Notes: generated by a model not told the origin, from the sequence alone. DNA of 12,833 bases from Russula earlei (GCA_025769875.1 JAGFNK010001217.1:1-12833), one strand, 5' to 3'. Positions 1 through 8,337 are shown, numbered from the stretch's first letter. Numbers and translations are program-made.

Positions 1-1
1 A

Positions 2-76
2 ATAGAAACGCTGGCGCTGTACTCCCTCCGCAAGTACCGCCATCTGAAGCTTCGTTACGACTCTCCACGCCCATAA
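2..76 (+). CDS. possible 3' end of an unidentified protein-coding gene, cut by the window edge
   Basis: The second forward frame is open from the window edge to a TAA at 74-76 and would encode about 24 residues, ending in a basic stretch (SLRKYRHLKLRYDSPRP). The composition is protein-like and GC-rich, as in the host gene further right, but 24 codons is too short to prove coding and I recognise no family. It could equally be chance. Sequence left of the window would decide. Confidence 0.22.
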   Translation: METLALYSLRKYRHLKLRYDSPRP

Positions 77-1294
77 GGGTCGACCGATCTCCTTTTCCCT
101 CACCCACCAACCCCTGCGGCGGCTATCGTTGCCGCCGCCGCTACCCCACACCCGCGGTGTCTTAAGCCGGGTGCCAACACCTCATCCAGTCCTCCGTCGT
201 GACGTGGCGCTGTTCAGTCCCGAATCGGTGCGCGGCAAGTGTATGAAAATGCGGACCCCCGATATAATTTTTTGCCTGAAACCGAGTCGTGGTAGGTGTC
301 ACGCAGTACCAGGCGCCGCTGTTGAAATGTGGAGCTCGCTTGCCTTGATTGTTGTTGTTGATTCTTCATACGGTCGACCTGTGGAGCATGGAACGTGCAT
401 GGGCTGTCCGGGGGGTTACATATAAAAGGGGTCTGGGCCACGTTCGCTCGCTCACCACAACCCGAAAAATGAACACATGCCGAAATAAGTTAAATAAAAA
501 AGCACAGCCATGGGGGGCCAATTTTTGGGTTTGTGCAATGTTATGACTACACAGGTAGTGATATCGGACGACCCAACGTCGCCCTAGCTTCCTCGTTCAG
601 TCTGCTGATCTTTCGCTTTTGATAACGCCGAGGACCAGGCACAATGGGTCACCGCTCGTCCTTCCATCGCAGCGTCGCGCAACTGTACTGATCCGTGCCA
701 AGGGGCCCGCAAGTCGACCTCTCACTAAGCCGCAACGACGCCGCAGCGATTCCGGAAGACCGATTGCGGTCGTACCTCGCGTCCGGTTCTGAACTATCTG
801 CAACCGCCCACCAACACCCGCGGATTTTCCACGGCAATGTCGGGGCGGGGCGATGAAGGATGATGACAGTGACCCCGTCACAACCCTCCACAATACTATC
901 CAAGACCTGCCAATCAAATGCCACACCAGGTGAAATATGGAAGACCCTCACGTAGTTCCGTAATGAACACGGATAAAATCCCTACCCTTGAAGTCCTCAT
1001 CAACCTCCACGAAGACACTCGTAAGAGCCTCGGTGTTGCAGCACGAACCGTATAGAAACTACGGTAGTTACCCTGAGCCTCACACTGCCCCCACACCGAA
1101 TACACCCCGGATGCGTGAGTAAAAGGGCTGAACTGCTATCCACATTCGGAGTAGTTGTGTAACCGAGAAATAATAGAAGATGATCGATCTCTAGTACTTA
1201 TCAGATCGGCACAGGTCAGCCGGCTGGCAACCCAGCAACGGGAATTGCCTGCCCATTGCCCCTCCCGTTTTGGTTTTGACGTTGCCATATCATA
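77..1294. other. 1.2 kb without a firm gene
   Basis: I see no recognisable protein family or RNA gene here. The DNA is CpG-rich up to about 1250, like host genic DNA and unlike the accessory region at 5100-9000. A TATA-like ATATAAAAGGGG lies at 420-431, and the ATG at 469 opens only a 25-codon frame (MNTCRNKLNKK...), so I do not call a gene from it. The minus-strand fragments at 597-1105 are listed separately. Confidence 0.4.
597..1105 (-). other. weak, possibly degenerate minus-strand coding fragments
   Basis: Two stretches look somewhat protein-like on the minus strand: one around 955-1040 (SVFVEVDEDFKGRDF) and one around 780-910 (VLDSIVEGCDGVTVIIL). They could be separated by a 45-bp intron, GTGAGG to GGCAG, at about 907-951. 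However, splicing there joins the first stretch to a different frame (ending in a stop at 597) from the one containing the second, so no single clean model results. This may be an unrecognised gene with unplaced introns, a decayed F-box-like hypothetical, or chance. No function is assigned. Confidence 0.18.
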
Positions 1295-1740
1295 CTATCA
1301 CCTATGGGGAACTTCTTGCCAATTTCATTTCCCCCTTATCTGCTCAAACAACCCCATTTTAAACTTTGTAGTTATATACTCTTAATGCCATGTTACAGGT
1401 GGTCCAGTTGGCCAGCACAAGACCATATGTATGAGCAGCAGCTACAGGCAACTATAACAATGATATACATTGCTCTCTTACTTTTACTCATGCGGCACTG
1501 GCCCATGATGTGAGTGCCGCATTCCATACATAGCCAAGTCCTGGATTTCACTCAATAATGCTACTCCATTACATCTGATTTCCCTAGTCCCCACCTGATC
1601 AAATTGCCTCTGTAAATAAATACACAGGGATGTTTCATCCTGAGTGGACTTTCATTTGGCATGTGTTACATGTCCATTACTTTCATGACATTTGTGACTG
1701 GCAAGATGTAGTGGAATGGCGAGTTCCCCATAGGTGATAG
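1295..1740. mobile_element. non-autonomous TIR DNA transposon (MITE-like), copy 1
   Basis: The left end begins CTATCACCTATGGGGAACT and the right end finishes with its reverse complement, AGTTCCCCATAGGTGATAG. Both ends are flanked by TA (1293-1294 and 1741-1742), the target duplication expected of Tc1/mariner-type elements. The element is 446 bp and has no coding capacity. Its interior aligns base by base with the copy at 10907-12496: shared blocks include the CAACCCCATTT region, AATGCCATGTTACAGG, and TTTGGCATGTGTTACATGTC before the right TIR. This copy lacks about 25 bp of the left TIR (the segment after GGGGAACT) and about 155 bp of interior present in copy 2, so it is the internally deleted version. 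The transposase that moved it is not identifiable from the window. Confidence 0.88.
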
Positions 1741-1758
1741 TATCGCCTTGCCTGGGCG

Positions 1759-1804
1759 AGGGTTCGGCTGGCCGCAACGGGGTTAGACGAGGGTACCGAA
1801 CCCT
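1759..1804. repeat. 9-bp perfect inverted repeat (hairpin)
   Basis: AGGGTTCGG at 1759-1767 is repeated as its reverse complement CCGAACCCT at 1796-1804, with a 28-base loop. It is GC-rich and sits between the TIR element and the CDC16 3' end. It has no U-tract, so I do not call it a terminator. It may be incidental. Confidence 0.4.
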
Positions 1805-1925
1805 CAATCTGTGCCTCGACCCCGCGTTGAGGAACGAGGAATGGCTGCCAGTGCTGTCTCTGTCATCTGGCATGCCAACTGCTCCTTGCTGTGCTGACTT
1901 GGTCGCGTGGGGATAACATCGTTGT

Positions 1926-1949
1926 ACACAGACACACACAGACACACAT
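1926..1949. repeat. short imperfect CA microsatellite
   Basis: A run of CA dinucleotides interrupted by GA (ACACAGACACACACAGACAC and on). It lies in the presumed 3' UTR or downstream flank of the CDC16 homologue. Confidence 0.7.
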
Positions 1950-2063
1950 ACGCTAACCTCCCGCCCTTCCTCTTCGATCGGAGCTGAGCCAATAGCACAA
2001 CTCGCACGCGAGAGGACCCACCTGCGAAGGGAGGTGAGAGTGAGAGTGGAGTGCTGTCAGGGC

Positions 2064-2235
2064 TTATTCGAGTGCCATGCCTTCTTGCGCGTCTCCAAAC
2101 ATCGGTCTCGTCGACGACGCGGCTTCCTTCTCCTTCTCTTTGGCCCGTAACGCCCTCAGCTGTGCCTCACGCGCTGCGTGCGCTCGCATCTGCCCCGCCC
2201 ATTCGTCACTCCGGCCCGCCCCCACCGAGACGTGC
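2064..2235 (-). other. alternative C-terminal frame of the CDC16 homologue
   Basis: The annotated frame ends at a TGA (2208-2206) just after a Gly-rich run (LGGGGPE). A one-base shift in the G-rich tract at about 2217-2226 moves into another open frame that runs to a TAA at 2064. This adds about 50 charged residues, including RALRAKEKEKEAASS and MFGDAQEGMALE. The longer tail reads like a natural acidic/basic C-terminal tail of this family, so the short ending may come from an indel in the G-run. Both endings lie after the last TPR. Confidence 0.5.
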
Positions 2236-4907
2236 GAACGGGCCCGCCTCAGCGCTTGCCTCGAGTGCGAGGTTGAGTAACTCCAGTACGTGAGCATTAA
2301 TTGGGTTGACAGACAGTGCCTGTAATCAGTGCCCGAATAGGCGGCGAGGTGCGCCCACATCAGCATCCCATGCCAGCTCCGAAAAACGTCACGGACAGAA
2401 AAGGGGTGGGAACGGAGAAGAAAAGAAGTATGGCGAGAGAGGTCATCAGACGGACGTCTCCGTAACGGCGCGGAGAGACCCCTGGACGTTACTTAATGAG
2501 ACGGGGAATGGGCATGGCGTACCTCGTGATACTTGATGATTGCATCGTCTAACTGGTCCATAAGGTGATACACGAGCCCCAAGAAGCCTAGTGCAGGTGC
2601 ACTTCTCGAGTCAACTTCGAGCACTTTGACATACGCTTCTCTTGCTTCCTTAAGTCTGCCGAGCTTCCGATAGCTCGTACCGAGATTCAGCCACGTTGTA
2701 GCCCAAGATGCCTGGGAGGTTTGCGTAACCTGGGCAATGTCAAGTGCCGATTTTAAACATGGCAACGGCGTCGGCGTATCTGTGTCCAACCTCTTCGTCA
2801 GTGCCTGGAGCGGTCCAGCAAGAATTCGTGGGAGACACCTTCCGTGGTTGAAGGCCATTACACCGCGCTCATTGATCAACAATGGGTCCCCATCACACAT
2901 AGCGTTAGCCGCATCGAGCGCTTCATCGGCCTGCCCATAATTCGAAAGGACGATATGTTCCATACCAATGAACATGAGTGGTAGGTGAGATCTGGACTCG
3001 CTCTGTCAATAGTCGTAAGATGACAACGGTGCTAGATGAATACTTACCCGGCGAACATGCGCGCGCATGTTGAGTATGCCGTCACGGCGTGGTCATGCTC
3101 ACCTTCAAACGCAAATGTGTGAGCGAAAGCGATCCATGCTGGGCCGAAGCGTGGATCCATCAGAGATGTTTTACTGCTCATGAATTAGCCGCCGCGTCTA
3201 TAGATGATGAGAAGCAGGCTCACCTAAAGTATGTGCGTGCGTCCGCCCACCTTTTCTGCGTCAAGTACCACACCCCGACCGCATACCAGCTTGTCGCTGA
3301 TTCTGGTTCGCGGTCAACAAGCTCGTGCGCGAGTATGAAGAGCTTGGAATGTAAATGTGATAGGTGGTGCATGCACGCAATATGTAAGGGAATTGTGGGC
3401 GTATGTACCGCCACCAAGCCCAGTATTCTGTTTCGAAGGATCAAAACAAGGCATCCAACCGATGGGAGGAATGGCCGTACCGTGAAGTGATGGCATAGCA
3501 GTCAGACCACCGGAACTGCGCGTACAGTGCATCGGCAAACGAGAACAATACGTCAGGATTGTCCGAGAGGCCAAACTCTTTTACAAGCCGCCTCCGCGTT
3601 AACGCGTGTTCCTCGGCGTGCTTATACTTTCGAAGCCGTGAGGTGTAGACGAGACGTACGAACTCGGCATCGTCTGGCGTCTGTTCCTTGTATGCAAGGG
3701 ACTTTACGAACTCCCACTCTGCAACGAAGTCGGTGGCGCAACAAATACTCAAACAGGGGAGGCGGCGCACCCTCCTCGAGAGACATCATCTCCCCTCCTA
3801 CCAATTGTTCGAACGCGTCGTAGCATTTGACATCTAGCGCGAGAGCTTCCATGAAACAAGCTTTCGCTTGATCCCCACGGTTGAGTTTTAACATCAAAAG
3901 ACCGCGGAGGTTGCACATGGACGCTTCGACCTGGCGTTCGTATTAACGCTGGGAAAAGCACAGGGAAATCGTCGTTCACCTTGATCCCTCCGTCGGTATT
4001 TGGCACCGCGGGCCCACTACGTCCTGGTAATTTTTTAAGTCCGTAGGAGCACCACCACGCTGATCTACGGACTCGCCTGAGTTACGAAAAGGATTGGCTT
4101 CGCCAAGCATTTCCGTTGCATCGGCCCACTTTCCCTGTCTGACCAAACATTGGGCAGCAAGATAGCGGCACACGACGCTCATGTCCACGAGACGCGACAC
4201 TCCCTCTTGCTGTTCTGCGGCAACGTCAACCATGGCGGCAGGACCGACGGGAAGCCGGGGAGGGAAAACAGGCTCGCGAGCCTTTCCCTTCATATCAAAA
4301 GGGATGGCGGGGGGCTTCGTGGAGAAAGGACGCGTGAGAAGGCGCTCTGCACGGGAGTAACGATGGGTCATGAAGTAAGTCTGGGCAAGCCAAAAGGCGT
4401 CGTTTGGATCGTCTGTGCATGCGTGGGTGAGGATGGGGAGGACAACAATCTAATCTAAGACGCACTAGTCCAGGAAAGGACCTTGTCGCCCCAAAATGCG
4501 GCCGTGTCATACAGGTGCTGCATGAGGGCATCATGGCGCCAAAGACGCAAGCGGTCAATCATGCCCCACTCGACGTCTTCGTCGTCTTCATCGCCCAAAT
4601 CCTGGAAGACGTCCGTGTTGTCATTGGCCAGAGGATGTCGGCCGATGCTCCCTTTGCCGCGACGATACGCGCGAGGAGAAAACCGCAAAGGGGAAGATGG
4701 TAGAAACTGAGCGATTGGGTCGAGAGCGAGGGGATGTGGGTGCAAAGGATTACCGCCAACGAAGGAGCCGACCAAGGATTGTGGGGCAAATGAGAAAGAA
4801 GAATTGATAGACGATCGCGAGTGATGATATGAGGGTGAAGAAGAAGCGTAGGGTGCGTGGCCAATGTTGGCGTTGAATGGGGAAGGGGGAGGTGGTGTGG
4901 ACGCCAT
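2206..4907 (-). CDS. CDC16: anaphase-promoting complex TPR subunit CDC16/APC6/Cut9
   Basis: A scaffold subunit of the APC/C, the nuclear E3 ubiquitin ligase that triggers degradation of securin and cyclin B. Exons on the minus strand, as I place them: 4907-4466, 4412-4077, 4023-3980, 3930-3771, 3718-3481, 3427-3224, 3173-3048, 2991-2839, 2779-2523, 2319-2206. Introns are 49-59 bp except the last (203 bp), and phases agree at every junction except for a one-base excess in the ninth exon. The model gives about 690 aa; human CDC16 is about 620 and fission yeast Cut9 about 670. Residues 1-115 are a Ser/Pro-rich disordered tail; TPR repeats follow from about 118 (DRLRLWRHDALMQHLYDTAA). Conserved family blocks seen include SWTNDPNDAFWLAQTYF, LALDVKCYDAFEQLV, ITSRILGLV, HELVDREPESATSWYAVG, DPRFGPAWIAFAHTFA, MCDGDPLLINERGVMAFNHG, NLGTSYRKLGRLKEA and KYHEALSVNPINAHVLELLN. 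The start is the first ATG in an acceptable context; the same frame stays open upstream to a TTG at 4943. Two one-base frame problems are listed separately. Identity is very secure; exact ends are less so. Confidence 0.93.
2320..2522 (-). other. long last intron of the CDC16 homologue (203 bp)
   Basis: The 5' splice site is GAG|GTACGC and the 3' site is CTGATTACAG|GC, with the branch-like CACTGAT just before it. Splicing joins KYHE to ALSVNP in phase 0, which matches the continuous final TPR of the family, so no exon is hidden inside. It is about four times longer than the other nine-exon-junction introns (49-59 bp). Confidence 0.75.
2751..2757 (-). other. apparent one-base frameshift in CDC16 exon 9
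   Basis: After the intron at 2780-2838 the frame reads YADAVAMFK and would then meet a TGA. The conserved continuation (SALDIAQVTQTSQ) lies one base over. The slip falls at a run of four A (minus strand; TTTT at 2751-2754 on the plus strand), where three would restore the frame. The rest of the exon is well conserved, so this is either an error in the sequence or a recent lesion. Confidence 0.7.
4024..4076 (-). other. GC-AG intron 2 of the CDC16 homologue
   Basis: The exon ends AAC TCA G and the intron starts GCGAGT, ends TTACCAG, and is 53 bp long, the same size as intron 1. Removing it gives NSG-RSGPAVPNTDGGIK in frame, the pattern I expect of this family between TPRs. GT alternatives nearby give either the wrong frame, a 35-bp intron or a poorer junction. 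CAG|GCGAGT fits the GC-AG donor consensus (AG|GCAAGT) well. Confidence 0.65.
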
Positions 4908-4948
4908 GAAGACCGCGTTCAAGGGGTGACTGGCAAGTTGCAATCAAG

Positions 4949-4954
4949 ACGCGT
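4949..4954. promoter_or_regulatory. MCB (MluI cell-cycle box) upstream of the CDC16 homologue
   Basis: A perfect palindromic ACGCGT lies 42 bp upstream of the CDC16 ATG. In fungi this hexamer is the binding site of MBF-type factors (Mbp1/Swi6, Res/Cdc10) that time G1/S expression. A related GACGCGCC lies at 5025-5032, directly followed by the inverted repeat CGGAAA-N-TTTCCG (5032-5044). A single hexamer can occur by chance, and I cannot see the transcription start. Confidence 0.4.
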
Positions 4955-4979
4955 TACTGCCAGTCACGAGACGGAGTGC

Positions 4980-5356
4980 GACATTACCATTTCATTATTC
5001 ATGATTGTCGTTTTCAGATAACGTGACGCGCCGGAAAATTTCCGAAAGAAAGGGTCGGTAGGTAGAAAGAACTTGATGTATCTCGCTGAATTCTAAGTAA
5101 AAAATCATTAAAAATAGCCATTCAAACCAGAATGAAATGTACTTTCCAAATTCCAAGAACAGATACATTGAATTTCGGACATGCCCCTTGTTGGGTAGGC
5201 ATGGTCACAGTTGTGGGAATGATGTAGGCATCTAGCACTTTGTTCCCTGCTTCCTCTCTGATGGCAAGAGGCCAAAAGGTCTCCCTCTGAAGTCCAGCAA
5301 ATTGTGGTTCAAATGTCAGCCATGCTCTCAAAGCAAAATATTTCAAATTACACAGG
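4980..5356. other. CDC16 upstream region passing into CpG-poor accessory DNA
   Basis: The proximal part (to about 5090) is the presumed CDC16 promoter. Beyond about 5095 CpG dinucleotides nearly vanish and the sequence resembles the transposon debris to the right. A 74-codon minus-strand frame (5346-5122) contains a plausible-looking stretch, LQRETFWPLAIREEAGN, but I recognise no family and see no supporting neighbour. It may be a fragment of an older repeat. Confidence 0.35.
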
Positions 5357-6447
5357 TGTATCAGTTAGCTCAGTTGAAAGGATTCTATGATGCTTCCAGG
5401 AGCACAATGCTGTCTCAGATGTAGCAGTGGTGCGGCATCGTAGATCGATCAGGCACTATGTGGAGCAGATGTAGAGGTAAGCATATGTGAAACCACTACT
5501 GTGGGGTAATCCTAACAACTATACTAGTACCTGTTTGGGAGAATTCATGATGCACCTGATCTGTACCTTGATGAGCTGCTGGGATATGCTTGCAGCAAAT
5601 TCTGGGATACGTGTCTCAAGGTCAACCATCTGGCGTACACTGCGAGCTGGCAGATCCACAATGAAAAAGGTATGGGCACTGAGACTTGATACATCTATTG
5701 GTGACTTCATGATTTAGCTTTCATGTGCTGCAATTGAGTGCTCAGAAGAAAAGCAGCTTGCATACCTCAATCAAATCAGCATGTACTCAGCCAATCAGCT
5801 TGTTTTATTGATGAGAGCTCTGTAGATCATCGAACAACATATTGAGAGGGCAGCTTGGTCTATTCGTGGTACACAGGCACAGCATAAAGCTTTCTTTGTT
5901 TATGGCAGACGGTAAGTCACTCAATTTCTGTCTGATTCCACTGTTTGACTCCATTTCATAGATTCTCTGTGCTTCCTGCCATCTCATTCACTGATGGAAT
6001 TTTACACTGCAAGATTGTTGAAGGCTCATTTTGCACTGAAACTTTTCAACAATTTATTGGCAGTCTTCTCAAGGTTATGGAACCATACCCTGGCCCCAAC
6101 TCCATCATTGTTATGGACAATTGTTGGATTCACAAGCATGTGGATATTGTTGAGATGATTGAGTCAAGGTTTGTAATAACATACTAGACCTGTAATGTGT
6201 TTGATGTGACCTACTTCCACCAGGGGAATGTGTTGTGAATTCCTGCCTCCATATTCACCTGATTTGAACCCAATTGAGCTTGCATTTTCAGCAATGAAGT
6301 ATCACATTTGACAAAACAGTGATTTGGTCTGCTTGTCAATGACTGAATTATCTGACAGAGACATATATACAACCCTACTTGATGCACTTTATCTTGTTTT
6401 CTCCCTTGGACTGTTGTGGCTGGTACAAGTATTGTGCATATTCTTAG
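5357..6447 (+). pseudogene. broken Tc1/mariner-type DD34E transposase with introns
   Basis: A DDE transposase gene of the Tc1 superfamily (DDE_3 fold), which would cut and join transposon ends. In order: PDLYLDEL (about 5553), a helix-turn-helix block SGIRVSRSTIWRTL in a shifted frame (about 5602), FIDES with the first catalytic Asp (5810-5812), VMDNCWIHKH with the second Asp (6116-6118), and LPPYSPDLNPIEL with the Glu (6276-6278). There are 34 residues between second Asp and Glu. Four introns are still visible: 5477-5527 (GTAAGC, branch CTAAC), 5670-5717, 5912-5961 (GTAAGT) and 6169-6223. Damage includes one-base shifts near 5600 and 5805, TGA stops at 5843 and 6309 where Arg (CGA) would be expected, and a shift before the C-terminal GWYKYCAYS-stop. 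The N-terminal DNA-binding domain is not readable and 5357 is a nominal start. I could not find its own TIRs. Confidence 0.85.
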
Positions 6448-6582
6448 TGTTGTGTTATTTGTACTCTTGACAGTTGTACTTGCCAATATGATATTGTAGA
6501 AGACAAAGTGGTCAAGACCCATGCGACCAGTGGGCTTGCGATAAAGACAACTTGGACTTGACATACCATTTGGCCACCATGA

Positions 6583-7467
6583 TCCACATCCCCCACTCCT
6601 GCTCCTGTCATTGCTGTTGCCCCTTTCGCTGTCCCTGCCACACAAGCCATCACCCCCACACGTTCAGTCCTGCCTGTCCCTGTCCCTGCTTTGCCCACAA
6701 TCTCAGCTGCTGCCTCACCCCCATGCTTGCACACTGTCACATGCAATTCAGTTGCCACCACCCCAGACTCATCTGCATCTGTCGCCACCATATCAGTCCC
6801 AATATCATCAGCAGCCTCCATCTTAGCCTTGCCTGCCATCGTCAGTACAGCACCACCTGCTGCTGTCTCAGTAGTCTCATTGCCAGCCATCTCCGTTGTT
6901 GCTGTACACACCCCATCTGCCATAGCATCCATAATGTCAGCCAGTTCTGCTATCTTAGTTTCCACCACTGTTGTCTCAACCACCACTGCTGCCAGCTCCA
7001 TCCCATCTCACATGGCCTCACCTTCACCTGCCTCAGTCATCTCCTCACCAGTTCTCATGCTGCCCACAATGCCAGCTGCCTCCCCTGCCCCATCAGCCAT
7101 CAGTTCAGCCTAGTCCGCCATATCTCCAGCATCTCCAGCCGCTGCTGTCTCTGCCCTGTCTGCTGCCTCAGCCTGGCCCACTGTCTCACTCCCATTGCCA
7201 GGTGCTGCCACTGCCCCAACATCTCCTGTCACCACCCCAGCTCTAGTTTTATCTGCCACCACCACCTCAGCTCAGTCCATGGCCCTCTTAATTTCATCCT
7301 CAATCTCAGTTGACATCACACCTAGCACCAAGTTTTCAGTCACACATGACACCAGCAACGATGCACTGCTGTCACCTCACACCACCAGCATCACCAAGAA
7401 GACCAAAGGCCTTGAACCCAAGCTCAGCAACGCCGTCCTGCAGAAAGATCAACAGTTGCCATCATGA
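6583..7467 (+). pseudogene. Ala/Ser/Pro/Thr-rich open frame with one internal stop
   Basis: The first forward frame is open from 6583 to a TGA at 7465-7467, broken only by TAG at 7111-7113, where CAG (Gln) would fit. The product is almost wholly Ala, Ser, Pro, Thr and Val (for example VAPFAVPATQAITPTRS), then becomes more ordinary near the end (TKKTKGLEPKLSNAVLQ). Such composition suits a disordered or glycosylated linker rather than an enzyme. The region starts about 135 bp after the dead transposase on the same strand. A TGA at 6580-6582 precedes it, so the real start, if any, lies upstream. No homologue is recognised. It may be low-complexity DNA that happens to stay open: a second frame over 6552-7313 is also open but gives a Cys/His/Ser-rich product that looks artefactual. 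Confidence 0.4.
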
Positions 7468-8165
7468 CGTCGTCACAGGAGAAGCTGTCCATGCAAGCAC
7501 CACACTGCACCATGCCTCCCCTTCCATCACATCCCCACCCACACGTACGCCCTCATCCCCACATGCTGCCATCACCTGCAGTGGCAAAGACCTTGTCACC
7601 TTGGCCACAAGATGATTACCAGAGACCCCTCATGTCTTGTTTTAGGTTTTTGGATGCTGACCCCACACACTAGCTCAACGACTATGGCAAGTGTTCACAA
7701 GGTGAACCACACCATCCGCCCCCTCTTGTCTCATCACCTGCTTGTGTGCTATCGTCCACATGTCCCACCACCACCTGCTATGGAGAAGACCCTCAATGCC
7801 ATGGCCAGAAGATGTCAGCATGACAGCCATACAAGCCAGGCTCACTGCTTGCCTCCACAACAACAACAGCAGCAGCAAAAACAATGGCAATGGCAACAAC
7901 TTCAATGACACCAGCAGCACCATGTCGTGATGACACATTTGACATGCTGCAAGCACACCACACCCCTCCTGCTTTGCCACACCCATGCCCTGCATTCCAG
8001 GACACAACACAACACCAGCAACCACTGCACGCAATGACACAGATGACACATTCAACATGAGGCACACACTGCAAGCATTGCCCACCCCATCCTGCTTGCT
8101 GCAATGCCCACCCCCTTTGCAATGATGAGACCATGCACGCGCAAGCCAAATACTTGCTCAAGACC
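7468..8165. other. degenerate C-rich, low-complexity continuation
   Basis: The strand bias of 6583-7467 (many C, few G) continues, but no frame stays open for long; fragments in different frames share a Pro/His/Ser-rich look. A CAA/CAG repeat at 7858-7880 would encode poly-Gln or poly-Asn depending on frame. Two related segments of about 42 bp, 7573-7614 and 7772-7814, suggest an old duplication. Near the end (about 8112-8190) a frame reads AKYLLKTTLTDGWSKF, which is more protein-like than its surroundings. I assign no function. Confidence 0.35.
7858..7880 (+). repeat. CAA/CAG trinucleotide run
   Basis: Consecutive CAA and CAG triplets (CAACAACAACAGCAGCAGCA) follow TGCCTCCA. In one frame this is poly-Gln, in another poly-Asn/Ser. 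It lies within the low-complexity region. Confidence 0.75.
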
Positions 8166-8337
8166 ACTTTGACTGACGGATGGTCAAAATTTCAAGCCCC
8201 TGGGAGGTGTAAGGTAGGCAATCGGTTGTGCTATGGAATCACATGTTCCAAATGCCTTTCATGCAGTCTTGCCAGATCTCGTGTAGTCTCTTACTGATGT
8301 CACTACACATGTTTTCCATATTTCCTCTCTCCTCCTG

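Larger units (their letters stand above)
1743..2063. other. 3' flank of the CDC16 homologue
   Basis: This lies downstream of the minus-strand CDC16 homologue and before the TIR element. It holds a short CA-rich microsatellite and a 9-bp inverted repeat, listed separately. Open frames on both strands here are short and protein-unlike. No clear polyadenylation signal was recognised. It probably contains the 3' UTR. Confidence 0.45.

Noticed and set aside
418..546. TATA-like ATATAAAAGGGG followed by a small frame from ATG 469.
   Set aside because: The frame has only 25 codons and no intron or homologue could be seen, so a gene is not supported.
4907..4943. A CDC16 start at 4943 (reading MQLASHPL...).
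   Set aside because: That codon is TTG; the first ATG in this frame is at 4907.
6552..7313. The longest uninterrupted open frame in the window (253 codons), giving a Cys/His/Ser/Leu-rich product.
   Set aside because: Its composition is what a C-rich, G-poor DNA strand gives when read out of phase. The overlapping Ala/Ser/Pro/Thr frame is more plausible, and neither shows a domain.
7675..8167. Minus-strand frames of 124-136 codons over the low-complexity region.
   Set aside because: They are Leu/Val/Cys-rich reverse readings of the C-rich strand and of the CAA/CAG run, with no recognisable domain.
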